Assembly: GCF_001298265.1 (NCBI RefSeq)
Contig: NZ_LGSZ01000022.1
Span: 1 to 64,000 of the forward strand
Origin: Allobosea vaviloviae
GTDB lineage: Bacteria; Pseudomonadota; Alphaproteobacteria; Rhizobiales; Beijerinckiaceae
Length of the DNA: 64,000 nt
Direction of reading: 5' to 3'
Shown here: piece after piece, positions 41,322 to 50,442 of the stretch
Layout: each line of letters starts with the position of its first letter
How positions within the stretch are numbered: the stretch's first letter is position 1
Program-made: the position numbers and the translations under genes
Notes under the pieces: model-generated
Database searches by the model: none
What the model was told of the DNA's origin: nothing
The model's input: only the letters and a program-made list of their open reading frames with translations

Positions 41322-42214
41322 TGACCGCGATCACCGAAAGCGCCCCAGCGATCGTCGTGCCGCCGCTGGCGAAGTCGCCCGGCTACTGGGCCGGCGTCTT
41401 CAGGCGGTTCAAGAAGGACAAGGTCGCGGTCGGCGCCGGCCTCGTCGTGCTGGCGATCATCCTCATGGCGATCTTCGCCGACTACATCGCGCCGGCCGAC
41501 CCGACCCGCTCATCGATGCTGCGGCGCCTGCGCCCGATCGGCACGCCCGGCTATCCGCTGGGCGCAGACGAGCTCGGCCGCGACATGCTCTCGCGTCTGA
41601 TCCATGGCGCGCGGCTCTCGCTCTTCATGGGCGTCGTGCCGGTCTTCATCGCCTTCGTCTTCGGCTCGGTCATCGGCGTCGCCGCAGGCTTCTTCGGCGG
41701 CAAGTTCAACACCATCACCATGCGCACGGTCGATGTCTTCTACGCCTTCCCCTCCGTGCTGCTGGCGATCGCGCTGTCGGGCGCGCTCGGGGCCGGCATC
41801 ACCAATTCGCTGTTGTCCCTCACCATCGTCTTCATCCCGCCGATCGCGCGCATCGCCGAGAGCGTGACGACGCAGGTGCGCGGCATGGACTATGTCGAGG
41901 CCGCCCGTGCCAGCGGCGCCAACGCCCTGACGATCATCCGCGTCCATGTGCTCGGCAATGTGCTGGGGCCGATCTTCGTCTATGCCACCAGCCTGATCTC
42001 GGTCTCGATGATCCTGGCCTCGGGCCTGTCCTTCCTGGGGCTCGGCACCAAGCCGCCGACGCCGGAATGGGGCTTGATGCTGAACACGCTGCGCACCGCG
42101 ATCTATGTGCAGCCCTGGGTGGCGGCGCTGCCCGGCGCTGCGATCTTCATCACCTCGATCTCGTTCAACCTGCTCTCCGACGGTCTGCGCTCGGCGATGG
42201 ACGTGAAGGGCTGA
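41321..42214 (+). CDS. ABC importer permease (DppC-like)
   Basis: A 297-residue permease. A cytosolic leader leads to FRRFKKDKVAVGAGLVVLAI, then the phrase PLGADELGRDMLSRLIHGAR that marks DppC/OppC proteins. The coupling loop is YVEAARASGANALTIIRVHV, followed by LSFLGLGTKPPTPEWGLML. A GGAGG site lies seven bases before the ATG. With DppB it forms the channel. The two ATPases follow at once. Confidence 0.93.
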   Translation: MTAITESAPAIVVPPLAKSPGYWAGVFRRFKKDKVAVGAGLVVLAIILMAIFADYIAPADPTRSSMLRRLRPIGTPGYPLGADELGRDMLSRLIHGARLSLFMGVVPVFIAFVFGSVIGVAAGFFGGKFNTITMRTVDVFYAFPSVLLAIALSGALGAGITNSLLSLTIVFIPPIARIAESVTTQVRGMDYVEAARASGANALTIIRVHVLGNVLGPIFVYATSLISVSMILASGLSFLGLGTKPPTPEWGLMLNTLRTAIYVQPWVAALPGAAIFITSISFNLLSDGLRSAMDVKG

Positions 42215-42216
42215 CC

Positions 42217-43251
42217 ATGGCACTCGAACCCCATCCCGATCGCGGCGGCCCGGGCACGCCGCTGCTGCAGGCGAAGACCCTGACCAAGCATTTCCCGCTC
42301 GGCGGCGGTGCCGTCGTGCGCGCCGTGGACGGCGTCGATTTCGCGGTGATGAAGGGCGAGACGCTCGGCGTCGTCGGCGAATCCGGCTGCGGCAAGTCGA
42401 CGACGGCGCGCGTCGTCATGCAGCTCATCCCGCAGGACAAGGGCGAGATGCTGTTCGACGGCGAGATCGTCGGCGGAAAGGATCTGACCCTGAAGGAATA
42501 CCGCCGCCAGGCGCAGATGGTCTTCCAGGACTCATACGCCTCGCTCAACCCCCGCCTGACCATCGAGGATTCGATCGCCTTCGGCCCGACCGTGCATGGC
42601 GTCTCCAAGGCGAACGCCATCCTCAAGGCGCGCGACCTGCTCCAGCGTGTCGGCCTCGACCCCGCCCGTTTTGCCGCGCGCTACCCGCATGAGCTCTCCG
42701 GCGGCCAGCGGCAACGCGTCAACATCGCGCGTGCGCTCGCACTCGGCCCGCGCCTCGTTATCCTCGATGAAGCCGTCTCGGCGCTCGACAAATCGGTCGA
42801 GGCGCAGGTTCTGAACCTGCTTGCCGATCTGCGCGAGGAGTTCGGCCTGACCTACATCTTCATCAGCCACGACCTCAACGTCGTCCGCTTCATCAGCGAC
42901 CGCGTCATGGTGATGTATCTCGGCGAGGTCGTGGAGATCGGCGCGGTCGAGGAGCTCTACAACGATCCGCGCCACCCCTATACCAAGGCGCTGCTCTCGG
43001 CGATGCCGTCGATGGACCCCGACAACCGGACGATGGAAGCGCCGCTCACCGGCGATCCCCCGAACCCGATCAATCCGCCCGAGGGCTGCCGCTTCCATCC
43101 GCGCTGCCCGCATGCGCAGACGATCTGCTCCAAGGCGAAGCCGGCCCTGGTCGTGACCGCGAGCGAGGACGGCACGCGCCGCGCCGCCTGCCACATGGAG
43201 ATTCCCGGCTCCGGCCACAGCCGCGCGCCCAGCCTGGAGGTTGCCGCGTGA
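42217..43251 (+). CDS. ABC importer ATPase (DppF/OppF-like)
   Basis: A 344-residue ATPase with an oligopeptide-type C-terminal extension. Walker A is GESGCGKST, the Q-loop is MVFQDSYASLNPRLTI, the signature is LSGGQRQRVNI, Walker B is LVILDEAVSALDKS and the H-loop is FISHDLNVV. The C-terminal Cys cluster GCRFHPRCPHAQTICSKAKP fits the Fe-S-binding region of OppD/F proteins. It lies 2 bp after the DppC-like gene and overlaps the next ATPase by 4 bp. The order (F before D) is the reverse of that in E. coli dpp. Confidence 0.92.
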   Translation: MALEPHPDRGGPGTPLLQAKTLTKHFPLGGGAVVRAVDGVDFAVMKGETLGVVGESGCGKSTTARVVMQLIPQDKGEMLFDGEIVGGKDLTLKEYRRQAQMVFQDSYASLNPRLTIEDSIAFGPTVHGVSKANAILKARDLLQRVGLDPARFAARYPHELSGGQRQRVNIARALALGPRLVILDEAVSALDKSVEAQVLNLLADLREEFGLTYIFISHDLNVVRFISDRVMVMYLGEVVEIGAVEELYNDPRHPYTKALLSAMPSMDPDNRTMEAPLTGDPPNPINPPEGCRFHPRCPHAQTICSKAKPALVVTASEDGTRRAACHMEIPGSGHSRAPSLEVAA

Positions 43252-44228
43252 CCCCGCTCGTCGCGATCGATAACCTCACCGTGCGCTTTCGCGGCGCCCA
43301 GACCGTCCATGCCGTCAACGGCGTTTCGCTGACGCTGGAGCCCGGCAAGGTGCTCGGCATCCTCGGCGAATCCGGCTCCGGCAAGAGCGTGACGCTGAAA
43401 ACGCTGCTGCGCCTGCTGCCCGAGAGCCGCACCGATATCGGCGGCTCGGTCCGCGTCGATGGCCGCGACGTGCTGGCGCTGAACCCGCAGGATTTGTCGG
43501 ATTATCGCGGCGCCGTCACCTCGATGATCTTCCAGGACCCGGCGCTGGCGCTCGACCCGGTCTACACGGTCGGCGAGCAGATCGCAGAGGCGATCGTCCG
43601 CCATGAGAAGCTCTCGCAGAAGGCGGCGATGGCGCGCGCGCTGGAACTGCTCGAACTCGTTCGCATCCCGTCGCCGGCGCGTCGGCTGAAAGCCTATCCG
43701 CATGAGATGTCGGGCGGCATGCGCCAGCGCGCCATGATCGCGCTCGCGCTCGCGGCCCGCCCCAAGCTGCTGCTCGCCGACGAGCCGACGACCGCGCTCG
43801 ACGCCACCGTGCAGATCCAGATCCTGCTGCTGCTGCGCCAGCTCCAGCGCGACCTCAACATGGGCATGCTCTTCGTCACCCACGATATCGGCGTCGCCGT
43901 CGAGGTCTCGGATCGGCTGGCTGTGATGTATGCCGGCCAGATCGTCGAGACCGGCACTGTGCGCGAACTCATCCGCGACCCGCGGCACCCCTACACAAAG
44001 GGCCTGCTCGCCGCGAACCTTCACGGCGCCAGAAAGGGCGAGCGGCTGGAGGCGATCCCCGGAGCCCCGCCGGCCCTGACCGAGCCGCCAAACGCCTGCT
44101 CCTTCGCGCCGCGCTGCAAATTCGTGCAGGAGCGCTGCCGGGCAGCCCTGCCGCCGGCGGTCCAGCTCGGCGAGGGCAGGGTGGTGCGCTGTGTGCTCGC
44201 CGAAGAGGCGCTCACGGCGGCGGCGTAA
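43248..44228 (+). CDS. ABC importer ATPase (DppD/OppD-like)
   Basis: A 326-residue ATPase beginning at a GTG that overlaps the previous stop. Walker A is GESGSGKSV, the Q-loop region is SMIFQDPALALDPVYTVGEQ, the signature is MSGGMRQRAMI, Walker B is LLLADEPTTALDAT and the H-loop is FVTHDIGVA. The C-terminus has CSFAPRCKFVQERCRAALPP, again the four-Cys cluster. It completes the importer encoded from 36786. A REP-like element follows the stop. Confidence 0.92.
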   Translation: MTPLVAIDNLTVRFRGAQTVHAVNGVSLTLEPGKVLGILGESGSGKSVTLKTLLRLLPESRTDIGGSVRVDGRDVLALNPQDLSDYRGAVTSMIFQDPALALDPVYTVGEQIAEAIVRHEKLSQKAAMARALELLELVRIPSPARRLKAYPHEMSGGMRQRAMIALALAARPKLLLADEPTTALDATVQIQILLLLRQLQRDLNMGMLFVTHDIGVAVEVSDRLAVMYAGQIVETGTVRELIRDPRHPYTKGLLAANLHGARKGERLEAIPGAPPALTEPPNACSFAPRCKFVQERCRAALPPAVQLGEGRVVRCVLAEEALTAAA

Positions 44229-44236
44229 CCCGCGAC

Positions 44237-44341
44237 GTCATGCTCGGGCTTGACCCGAGCATCTCTCAAACCAGAAGACTCTGGTATCGTATCCGGCCGG
44301 AGATTCTCGGGTCTGCGCTACGCTTCGCCCGAGAATGACGC
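44237..44341. repeat. REP-like palindromic element, type A copy 3
   Basis: It is nearly identical to the copy at 17349: GTCATGCTCGGGCTTGACCC...GAGCATCTC, then GAGATTCTCGGGTCTGCGCT...CCCGAGAATGACG. It lies between convergent genes. Confidence 0.85.
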
Positions 44342-44356
44342 CGCCACGCCGCTGGT

Positions 44357-45463
44357 TCAGCCCCAAACCTCCCGCGCCGTCTCGACGATCAGCTCGAGCT
44401 TGCGCCACTGTTCGTCCTCGGCCAGCGTGTTGCCCTCCTCGGTCGAGGCGAAGCCGCATTGCGGCGACAGGCAGAGCTGGTCGAGCGAGACGAATTTCGA
44501 CGCCTCGTCGATGCGCCGCTTGAGATCGTCCTTGCTCTCCAGAACGCCGGTCTTGGAGGTGACGAGGCCGAGCACGACATGCTTGCCCTTGGGCAGGAAG
44601 CGCAGCGGCTCGAAGCCGCCGGAGCGGTCATTGTCCCATTCCATGAAATAGCCGTCGACCGGCATGGTGTTGAACAGCACATCGGCGATCGGCTCGTAGC
44701 CGCCGGACGCGATGAAGGTCGAGCGGAAATTGCCGCGGCAGAGATGCATGGTGATGGCAAGATCGGCCGGCTTGTCCTTCAGCGCGGCCTGGACCATGCC
44801 GGCATAGATCTCGGGCTGGTGCTCCGGATCGTCGCCGCGCTCGCGCAGCATCTCCCGCTGGGCCGGGTCGCAGAGATAGGCAAACGAGATGTCGTCGAGC
44901 TGGAGATAGCGGCAGCCGGCATCGTAGAAGGCGTGGACTGCGCCGTTATAGGCGGCACCGACATCGGCATAGAACGCCTCCATCTGCGGATAGACACCCA
45001 TATTGATCATCTTCCGGCCGCCCCGGTAGTGCAGCATGCTCGGGCCGGGAATGGTCATTTTGGGGGTCGAGCCCGCCGCGACATTGGCCTTCAGGAACCT
45101 GAAGTGCTCGATCATCGGATGCCCGCTGAAGCCAACCTTGCCGACGATGCGCAGCGACTTGGCGATGCCGACGCCGCCCTTGAAGTTCATGCCGGAATCG
45201 GCGGTGATCGCCTCGACGCCGTCGAGCTCCTCCATGAAGTCGAAATGCCAATAGGCCCGGCGGAACTCGCCATCGGTGATGCCCTGCAGGCCGATCGCCT
45301 CCTGCTTCTTGATCAGCTTGACGATCTCGGCATCCTCGATCGCCTTGAAGGCGGCGTGGTCGAGTGTCCCTGCGGCGTGCTTCTCACGCGCATCCTTGAG
45401 CGGCGCGCTACGCAGCAGGCTGCCGACCATGTCGGCGCGGAATGGAGGGGTGGTTCTGGTCAT
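44357..45463 (-). CDS. MetE C-terminal-like methyltransferase (cobalamin-independent methionine synthase family)
   Basis: A 368-residue TIM-barrel protein of the UROD/MetE-like family, half the length of MetE, like YxjG/YxjH and coenzyme-M-type transferases. Zinc ligands are seen: His240 and Cys242 (MHLCRGNF), Glu275 (FMEWD) and Cys336 (LSPQCGF). The N-terminus has ADMVGSLLRSAPLKDA and GITDGEFRR. Lacking the N-terminal MetE domain, these enzymes probably use a methyl donor other than polyglutamyl-folate, so methionine synthase activity is uncertain. It follows the Liv ATPase gene with a 4-bp overlap and ends the same minus-strand run. Confidence 0.85.
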   Translation of the reverse strand: MTRTTPPFRADMVGSLLRSAPLKDAREKHAAGTLDHAAFKAIEDAEIVKLIKKQEAIGLQGITDGEFRRAYWHFDFMEELDGVEAITADSGMNFKGGVGIAKSLRIVGKVGFSGHPMIEHFRFLKANVAAGSTPKMTIPGPSMLHYRGGRKMINMGVYPQMEAFYADVGAAYNGAVHAFYDAGCRYLQLDDISFAYLCDPAQREMLRERGDDPEHQPEIYAGMVQAALKDKPADLAITMHLCRGNFRSTFIASGGYEPIADVLFNTMPVDGYFMEWDNDRSGGFEPLRFLPKGKHVVLGLVTSKTGVLESKDDLKRRIDEASKFVSLDQLCLSPQCGFASTEEGNTLAEDEQWRKLELIVETAREVWG

Positions 45464-46245
45464 GGGCTCGTCCTCGGTTCGGTCGTGGTCTGGGTTCGCA
45501 TGGTGCGCTTGATGCGGGCGGGCTTGTCGGCGACGGAGAGATGCGCGGCCATCGCTGCCTCGTCGGCCAGAAGGGCGTCGGAGCGTGCCGCATGGACGAT
45601 CGCGCCCCGGTCCAGGATGATCGCCTCGTCGGTGAAGGGCAGGATCTTGCGCGCCTTCTGCTCGACCAGGATGGTGGTCAGCCCGTCCTCGCGGTTGAGC
45701 CTCGCGATCGTCGCCAGCAATTCGTCGACGATGATCGGGGCGAGCCCCTCCAGCGGCTCGTCGAGCAGCAGCAGCTTGGGGTCGAGCATCAGCGCGCGCG
45801 CGACCGCCAGCATCTGCTGCTCGCCGCCGGACAACTGGTTGCCGAGATTGCGCCTGCGCTCCTCCAGTCGCGGGAACAGGGCGTAGGCGCGCGCCACGCT
45901 CCAGCCGCTGCCGCGCTGAACGGCGGTCAGGTTCTCCTCGACGGTCAGCGAGCGGAAGATGTTGCGCTCCTGCGGAACCCAGCCGATGCCGATCGCGGCG
46001 CGTTTCTCCGGCGGCAGCCGCGTGATGTCCTCGCCGTTGAACCGGATCGTGCCGGCGACATGGCGCGTCAGCCCCATGATCGTGTCGATCAGCGTGGTCT
46101 TGCCGGTGCCGTTGCGCCCGAGCAGCGCCAGCGCCGCGCCCTCGCTCAGCTTCAGCGACAGGCCGTTGATGACGATGGCCTCGCGATACCCGGCGACCAG
46201 CCCCTCGATCTCCAGCAGGGCAGTGGATGTGGGGAGATCAGACAT
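45460..46245 (-). CDS. livF: Branched-chain-type ABC importer ATPase (LivF-like)
   Basis: A 261-residue ATPase of the LivF class. Walker A is GRNGTGKTT, the Q-loop region is IGWVPQERNIFRSLTVEENL, the signature is LSGGEQQMLAVARAL, Walker B is LLLLDEPLEGLAP and the H-loop is ILVEQKARKI. The N-terminus is NTD-free (LEIEGLVAGYREAIVINGLS). It overlaps livG by 8 bp and the MetE-like gene by 4 bp. The transported compound may be an aromatic acid or an amino acid. Confidence 0.92.
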   Translation of the reverse strand: MSDLPTSTALLEIEGLVAGYREAIVINGLSLKLSEGAALALLGRNGTGKTTLIDTIMGLTRHVAGTIRFNGEDITRLPPEKRAAIGIGWVPQERNIFRSLTVEENLTAVQRGSGWSVARAYALFPRLEERRRNLGNQLSGGEQQMLAVARALMLDPKLLLLDEPLEGLAPIIVDELLATIARLNREDGLTTILVEQKARKILPFTDEAIILDRGAIVHAARSDALLADEAAMAAHLSVADKPARIKRTMRTQTTTEPRTSP

Positions 46246-47005
46246 GCGTGTCCTCCCCGAGATAGACGGACCTGACGCGCGGATCGGTCGAAATCTCCTC
46301 CACGCTGCCCTCGGCGAAAAGCTGTCCCTGGACCAGCACCGAGATGCGGTCGGCGAAGGAGAACACCAGCTCCATGTCGTGCTCGATCAGCAGCACCGTG
46401 ACGTCCTCGGGCAGCGCCTCGACGCTGTCGAGCACGTCATGGCGCTCGTCCTCGGGCACGCCGGCGGCCGGCTCGTCGAGCAGCAGCAACGACGGCTTGC
46501 AGGCCATGGCGAGCGCGATCTCCAGCAGGCGCTGCTTGCCATAGGGCAAGGTCGCGGTGCGCCGCGTCATCAGGCCGCCGAGCTTCATCCGCAGGAGCAG
46601 GGCCTCGGCCTCGTCGATCACAGCGCTGTTCTGGCCGACCCGGCTCCACCAGCGCGCGCCCGCGCCCTGCCGCTCGGCAATGGCGAGGCCGACCGTCTCG
46701 ATCGGCGAGAGATCGGCGAAGAGCTGGTTGATCTGGTAGGTCCGCGCCATGCCGCGCCTGACCCGGCCCTGCTGGCTGACGCCGGTGATGTCCTCGCCCA
46801 TCAGCGCGATCGTGCCCGAACTGACCGGCAGCACCCCGGTCAGCAGGTTGATGAAGGTGGTTTTGCCGGCGCCGTTGGGCCCGATCAGGGCGTGACGGGC
46901 GCCTCGCGCGACGCTGAGCGAGATGTCGGCATTGGCCTTGAAGCCGCCAAAGGTTTTGCTCAGGCCGATCGTCTGCAGGGCGGGTGCGGATGCCGAAACG
47001 GTCAT
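46238..47005 (-). CDS. livG: Branched-chain-type ABC importer ATPase (LivG-like)
   Basis: A 255-residue ATPase. Walker A is GPNGAGKTT, the Q-loop is MARTYQINQLFADLSPIETV, the signature-equivalent is LPYGKQRLLEIALAM (the LivG form), Walker B is LLLLDEPAAGVPED and the H-loop is LLIEHDMELV. The start at 47005 overlaps livM by 4 bp. Much longer in-frame sequence upstream runs antisense through livM and is not used. Confidence 0.9.
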   Translation of the reverse strand: MTVSASAPALQTIGLSKTFGGFKANADISLSVARGARHALIGPNGAGKTTFINLLTGVLPVSSGTIALMGEDITGVSQQGRVRRGMARTYQINQLFADLSPIETVGLAIAERQGAGARWWSRVGQNSAVIDEAEALLLRMKLGGLMTRRTATLPYGKQRLLEIALAMACKPSLLLLDEPAAGVPEDERHDVLDSVEALPEDVTVLLIEHDMELVFSFADRISVLVQGQLFAEGSVEEISTDPRVRSVYLGEDTHV

Positions 47006-48033
47006 GGCTCGCGGCCTCCGAACCGGCGCAGCAGCGGCGCGAAGGGACGAGCCAGCCCCGCCACCAGCCGGTCGCGGCCGATCAGCACGAGGATCACCAG
47101 GATGAAGCCCATCCAGAAGATCCAGTAGGCCGGCGTCATCGCCGACAGCGTGTCCTTCATCAGCTTGAAGGCGATGGCGCCGATCAGCCCGCCATAGAGA
47201 TAGCCGGAGCCGCCGATGACCAGAACCAAAAGCGCATCGGCCGAGCGGGCGAAATCGAGCACCTCCAGCGAGACGAACTGCGTTGTCTGGGTCAAAAGCG
47301 CGCCCGCCATGCCGGCATAGACCGCAGCCAGCGTATAGACCGCGACGATCCGCCGGTTCGGGGCGATGCCGATGGTCGCGGCACGCAGCCGGTTCTCCTT
47401 CAGCGCCTTGAGCGACAATCCGAAGGGCGAATGCACGATCCGCCGCGCCAGCAAAAACAGCAGGAACGCCGTCGTCAGGCTGTAGACATAGGCCGTGGTC
47501 CCGGCGAAATCGAAGTCGAAGCGCCCCAGGATCGGCCCGACCGATACGCCGAGCAGGCCATCGGCGCCGCCGGTGAGCCAGTCGAGCCGGTTGGCGAGTT
47601 CGTGCAGGATCAGCGCGACGCCCAGCGTCACCATCAGCCGCGTCAGGTCGGTGCCGCGCAGGATCATGAAGCTCGCCAGCAGACCGACGAGACCCGCGGC
47701 CGTGCCCGACAGCACGAGCCCCGTCACAGGCTCCGAAATACCATGCTTGGCCAGCAGGCCCGCCGCATAGGCGCCGACGCCGAAGAAGGCGGCGTGCCCC
47801 AGCGAAACGATGCCGGCATAGCCGAGGATCAGGTCGAGCGAGAGCGCAAACAGCCCGAGGATGACGATCTCGTTCAGCAGCAGGTGGCGGTTCGGCAGCA
47901 GGAGGATCATCCCGAAGGCGCCGAGCCAGAACAGGATTTCGGGCCAGCGCCAGGCCGATTTCGCGCGCAGGAACGCCGATGGCGAGAGCGGTTCGGCCGC
48001 CGATGGCGGCGTCGGGACGGGGCTGGGGGACAT
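47002..48033 (-). CDS. livM: Branched-chain-type ABC importer permease (LivM-like)
   Basis: A 343-residue permease with about ten spans. LSLDLILGYAGIVSLGHAAF and FGVGAYAAGLLAKHG are diagnostic for LivM. LKALKENRLRAATIGIAPNR is the coupling region, and VIGGSGYLYGGLIGAIAF comes late. It lies 3 bp after livH on the minus strand. With LivH it forms the importer channel. Confidence 0.93.
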   Translation of the reverse strand: MSPSPVPTPPSAAEPLSPSAFLRAKSAWRWPEILFWLGAFGMILLLPNRHLLLNEIVILGLFALSLDLILGYAGIVSLGHAAFFGVGAYAAGLLAKHGISEPVTGLVLSGTAAGLVGLLASFMILRGTDLTRLMVTLGVALILHELANRLDWLTGGADGLLGVSVGPILGRFDFDFAGTTAYVYSLTTAFLLFLLARRIVHSPFGLSLKALKENRLRAATIGIAPNRRIVAVYTLAAVYAGMAGALLTQTTQFVSLEVLDFARSADALLVLVIGGSGYLYGGLIGAIAFKLMKDTLSAMTPAYWIFWMGFILVILVLIGRDRLVAGLARPFAPLLRRFGGREP

Positions 48034-48036
48034 CGC

Positions 48037-48891
48037 TCAGCGCCCCCGCGCGAACAGGCCCTGAGGCCTGATCATCAGCACGGCAAGCATCATCGCATAG
48101 ATGATGAAGGCGCCGAGCTGCGGCACGAGATACTTGCCCATCACATCCGCGACGCCCAGCAGCAGCGCCGCCAATAGTGGCCCGGTCAGGCTCGACGTGC
48201 CTCCGACCGTCACGACGATCAGGAAGTAGAGCATGAATTTCAGCGGGAAGGTCGGGTCGAGCCCGACGATCTCGGCGCCGAGAGCGCCGCCCAATCCCGC
48301 CAGGCCGGAGCCGAAGGCGAAGGTGATCGCGAAGACCTTGCCGACGGGAATGCCGAGCCCGCGCGCGACCCGCCGGTCGTCGACGGCGGCGCGCAGCTGG
48401 CTGCCGAAGCGCGTCCTCGCCAGCACCCATTGCAGCCCCAGCGCCATCAGTCCGCAGATCACCACGATGAAAAGGCGGTAGATCCCGATCCCGACCTCGC
48501 CGATCATGATGCGGCCCTGCAGCCAGGCCGGCAGGCGCACGCTCTGCTGCTGCGAGCCCATCAGCCAGTCCGTCGCCGCGATCGCCATGAAGACGAGCCC
48601 GATCGAGAACAGCACCTGGTCGAGATGGCTGCGCTCATACATGTGGCGATAGAGCAGGCGTTCGGCCAAGAGCCCGAGCGCGGCGCTGAACAGGAAGGCC
48701 AGCGGCAGGCAGGCCAGGAACGGCAGCCCGAACCGGTTCATCAGCACGACGGTGGCGTAGCCCCCGGCCATGGCGAAGGCGCCATGCGCCAGGTTGACGA
48801 AGTTCATCAGCCCCAGCGTGACCGCCAGCCCCGCCGCCAGCACGAAGAGCAGCATGCCATAGGCGACGCCGTCGAACAGGATGGTCAGCAA
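48037..48891 (-). CDS. livH: Branched-chain-type ABC importer permease (LivH-like)
   Basis: A 284-residue permease. It begins FDGVAYGMLLFVLAAGLAVT and then GLMNFVNLAHGAFAMAGGYA, the LivH signature. FGSQLRAAVDDRRVARGLGI is the coupling loop, followed by the membrane GGTSSLTGPLLAALLLGVAD. A 169-bp gap holding a REP-like element separates it from the binding-protein gene upstream. Confidence 0.93.
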   Translation of the reverse strand: MLTILFDGVAYGMLLFVLAAGLAVTLGLMNFVNLAHGAFAMAGGYATVVLMNRFGLPFLACLPLAFLFSAALGLLAERLLYRHMYERSHLDQVLFSIGLVFMAIAATDWLMGSQQQSVRLPAWLQGRIMIGEVGIGIYRLFIVVICGLMALGLQWVLARTRFGSQLRAAVDDRRVARGLGIPVGKVFAITFAFGSGLAGLGGALGAEIVGLDPTFPLKFMLYFLIVVTVGGTSSLTGPLLAALLLGVADVMGKYLVPQLGAFIIYAMMLAVLMIRPQGLFARGR

Positions 48892-48928
48892 GGGCAGGGG
48901 CTCCGCAACGACGGTCTCAAATCATGGC

Positions 48929-49034
48929 GCTGTCATCCCGGACGCAGCGAAGCGGAGATCCGGGATCCATTCCTGAACGGTTCGGGCATGGATCCCGGAT
49001 CGGCGCCGCTGACGCGGCTTGTCCGGGACGACGG
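48929..49034. repeat. REP-like palindromic element, type D copy 1
   Basis: It begins GCTGTCATCCCGGACGCAGC, continues GAAGCGGAGATCCGGGATCC, and ends with GTCCGGGACGACGG; the inner arms GATCCGGGATCCATTCC and GGATCCCGGATC pair. The same sequence recurs at 52594. It lies between the Liv binding-protein gene and livH. Confidence 0.82.
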
Positions 49035-49060
49035 CGTTTTGGGGAAACGCCTTCAGGCGA

Positions 49061-50248
49061 TCACTTCCCGGCCTTCACCGGGTCCGGCACGGCCTCGAAG
49101 GTCGAAAACTCGACATTGTAGAGCTGTCCATCGACCTTCTCGACCTTGCGGGCATAGACGTTCTGGACGATGTCGCGGGTTTTGGCGTCGATCGAGATTG
49201 GCCCGCGCGGGCTCGTCCAGGCCATGCCCTTCATCGCCTCGACCAGCGCCGTGCCGTCGGTCGCGCCGTTGGTCTTCTTCAGCGCCTCGTAGATCAGGTG
49301 CATGCCGTCCCAACCGCCGACGGCCATGAAGTTCGGCCGCGTATTGGCCGCCTTGCGGAAGGCCTCGACGAAAGCCTTGTTCTCCGCTGACGGATGCGCC
49401 GCCGAATAGTGATGCGTGGTGATAGTGCCGAGCGCGACATCGCCCATGCTGTCGACGATGTCGTCATCGGTGACGTCGCCGGTCGCGATCAGCCGCACGC
49501 CGGACTTGTCGAGCCCGCGCTCGACGAACTGCTTCATGAACTGAGAGCCGGCGCCCGAGGGCACGAAGACGAACAGCGCATCGGGCTTGGTGTCGGCGAC
49601 CCGCTGCAGGAAGGGCGAGAAGTCGGGGTTGCGCAGGGGTATGCGAACTTCGCCGACGACCTCGCCGCCGGCGGCGGTGAGCCGCTCCTTGAAGGCCTTC
49701 TCGGCATCGATTCCGGGACCATAGTCGGAGACCAGCGTCATCGCCTTCTTGACGCCGTTCTTCGCCGCCCAGTCGGCGATGCCGATTGTCACCTGCGGCA
49801 GGGTGAAGGAGGTGCGCACCACGAAGGGCGACTGCTCGGTGATCGAGGAGGTCGCTGCCGCCATCACGATCAGCGGTGTCTTCGACTGCGTCGCCAGCGG
49901 CGCGACCGCGAAGGCGAGCGGGGTCAGCCCAAAGCCGGCCAGAAAGCTGACCTTGTCGTTGACCAGAAGCTCCTGCGCGATGCGACGCGTCACGTCCGGC
50001 GTGCCGGTGTCGTCCTTGACGATCAGTTCGACCGTCTTGCCGGCGACGGTCGCGCCCTTCTGGGCCATATAGAGTTTGGCGGCGGCTTCGATCTGGCGCC
50101 CGGTCGAAGCGAACGGGCCGGTCATCGGCAGGATCAGCCCGATCTTGACGGTCTGTGCCTGCGCTTGCGCCAGCGCAGGCACCAGCAGCATCGCGGCGCC
50201 TGCGATCGCGATCAGCGCCCGGCGCGAGAATCCAAGTGATGTCGTCAT
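49061..50248 (-). CDS. ABC importer binding protein (LivJ/K-like, Peripla_BP_6)
   Basis: A 395-residue secreted protein with a signal peptide (MTTSLGFSRRALIAIAGAAM, LLVPALAQAQA; the RR suggests possible Tat export). The mature part reads TVKIGLILPMTGPFASTGRQ and KTVELIVKDDTGTPDVTRRI, with FLAGFGLTPLAFAVAPLATQ in the cleft. This branch of the family often binds aromatic or other organic acids rather than leucine. GGGAGGTT lies six bases before the start at 50248. It is the first gene of the liv run, with a palindromic operator-like sequence just upstream. Confidence 0.9.
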   Translation of the reverse strand: MTTSLGFSRRALIAIAGAAMLLVPALAQAQAQTVKIGLILPMTGPFASTGRQIEAAAKLYMAQKGATVAGKTVELIVKDDTGTPDVTRRIAQELLVNDKVSFLAGFGLTPLAFAVAPLATQSKTPLIVMAAATSSITEQSPFVVRTSFTLPQVTIGIADWAAKNGVKKAMTLVSDYGPGIDAEKAFKERLTAAGGEVVGEVRIPLRNPDFSPFLQRVADTKPDALFVFVPSGAGSQFMKQFVERGLDKSGVRLIATGDVTDDDIVDSMGDVALGTITTHHYSAAHPSAENKAFVEAFRKAANTRPNFMAVGGWDGMHLIYEALKKTNGATDGTALVEAMKGMAWTSPRGPISIDAKTRDIVQNVYARKVEKVDGQLYNVEFSTFEAVPDPVKAGK

Positions 50249-50265
50249 GATAACCTCCCATATAT

Positions 50266-50299
50266 GTGCGATTACCGCACTATTATTCTGATTTCGCAC
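50266..50299. promoter_or_regulatory. Operator-like inverted repeat ahead of the Liv binding protein
   Basis: GTGCG-ATTAC-CGCAC at 50266-50280 is a perfect 5-bp-arm palindrome. A further half site, CGCAC, follows at 50295-50299. They lie 18-50 bp before the start, where a repressor or activator of the importer would bind. The regulator is not identified. Confidence 0.4.
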
Positions 50300-50442
50300 A
50301 ACTTTCGACGGCGCATACGTCGCTGTCAATCAAACGATAGGCCAGATCGAGGGTAAGCGGCATTCCCTCCTCGAGTTTCAGCGGCTATCAGCGTGGCAAT
50401 GATGCGCCGCGATGCCGCTGCGCCGACGCGACGGAGAAAACC

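Noticed and set aside
46238-48430. 730-codon frame that could look like a LivM-LivG fusion
   Set aside because: The upstream 475 codons are an out-of-frame reading of livM and livH. The LivG homology starts at 47005 with its own ATG.
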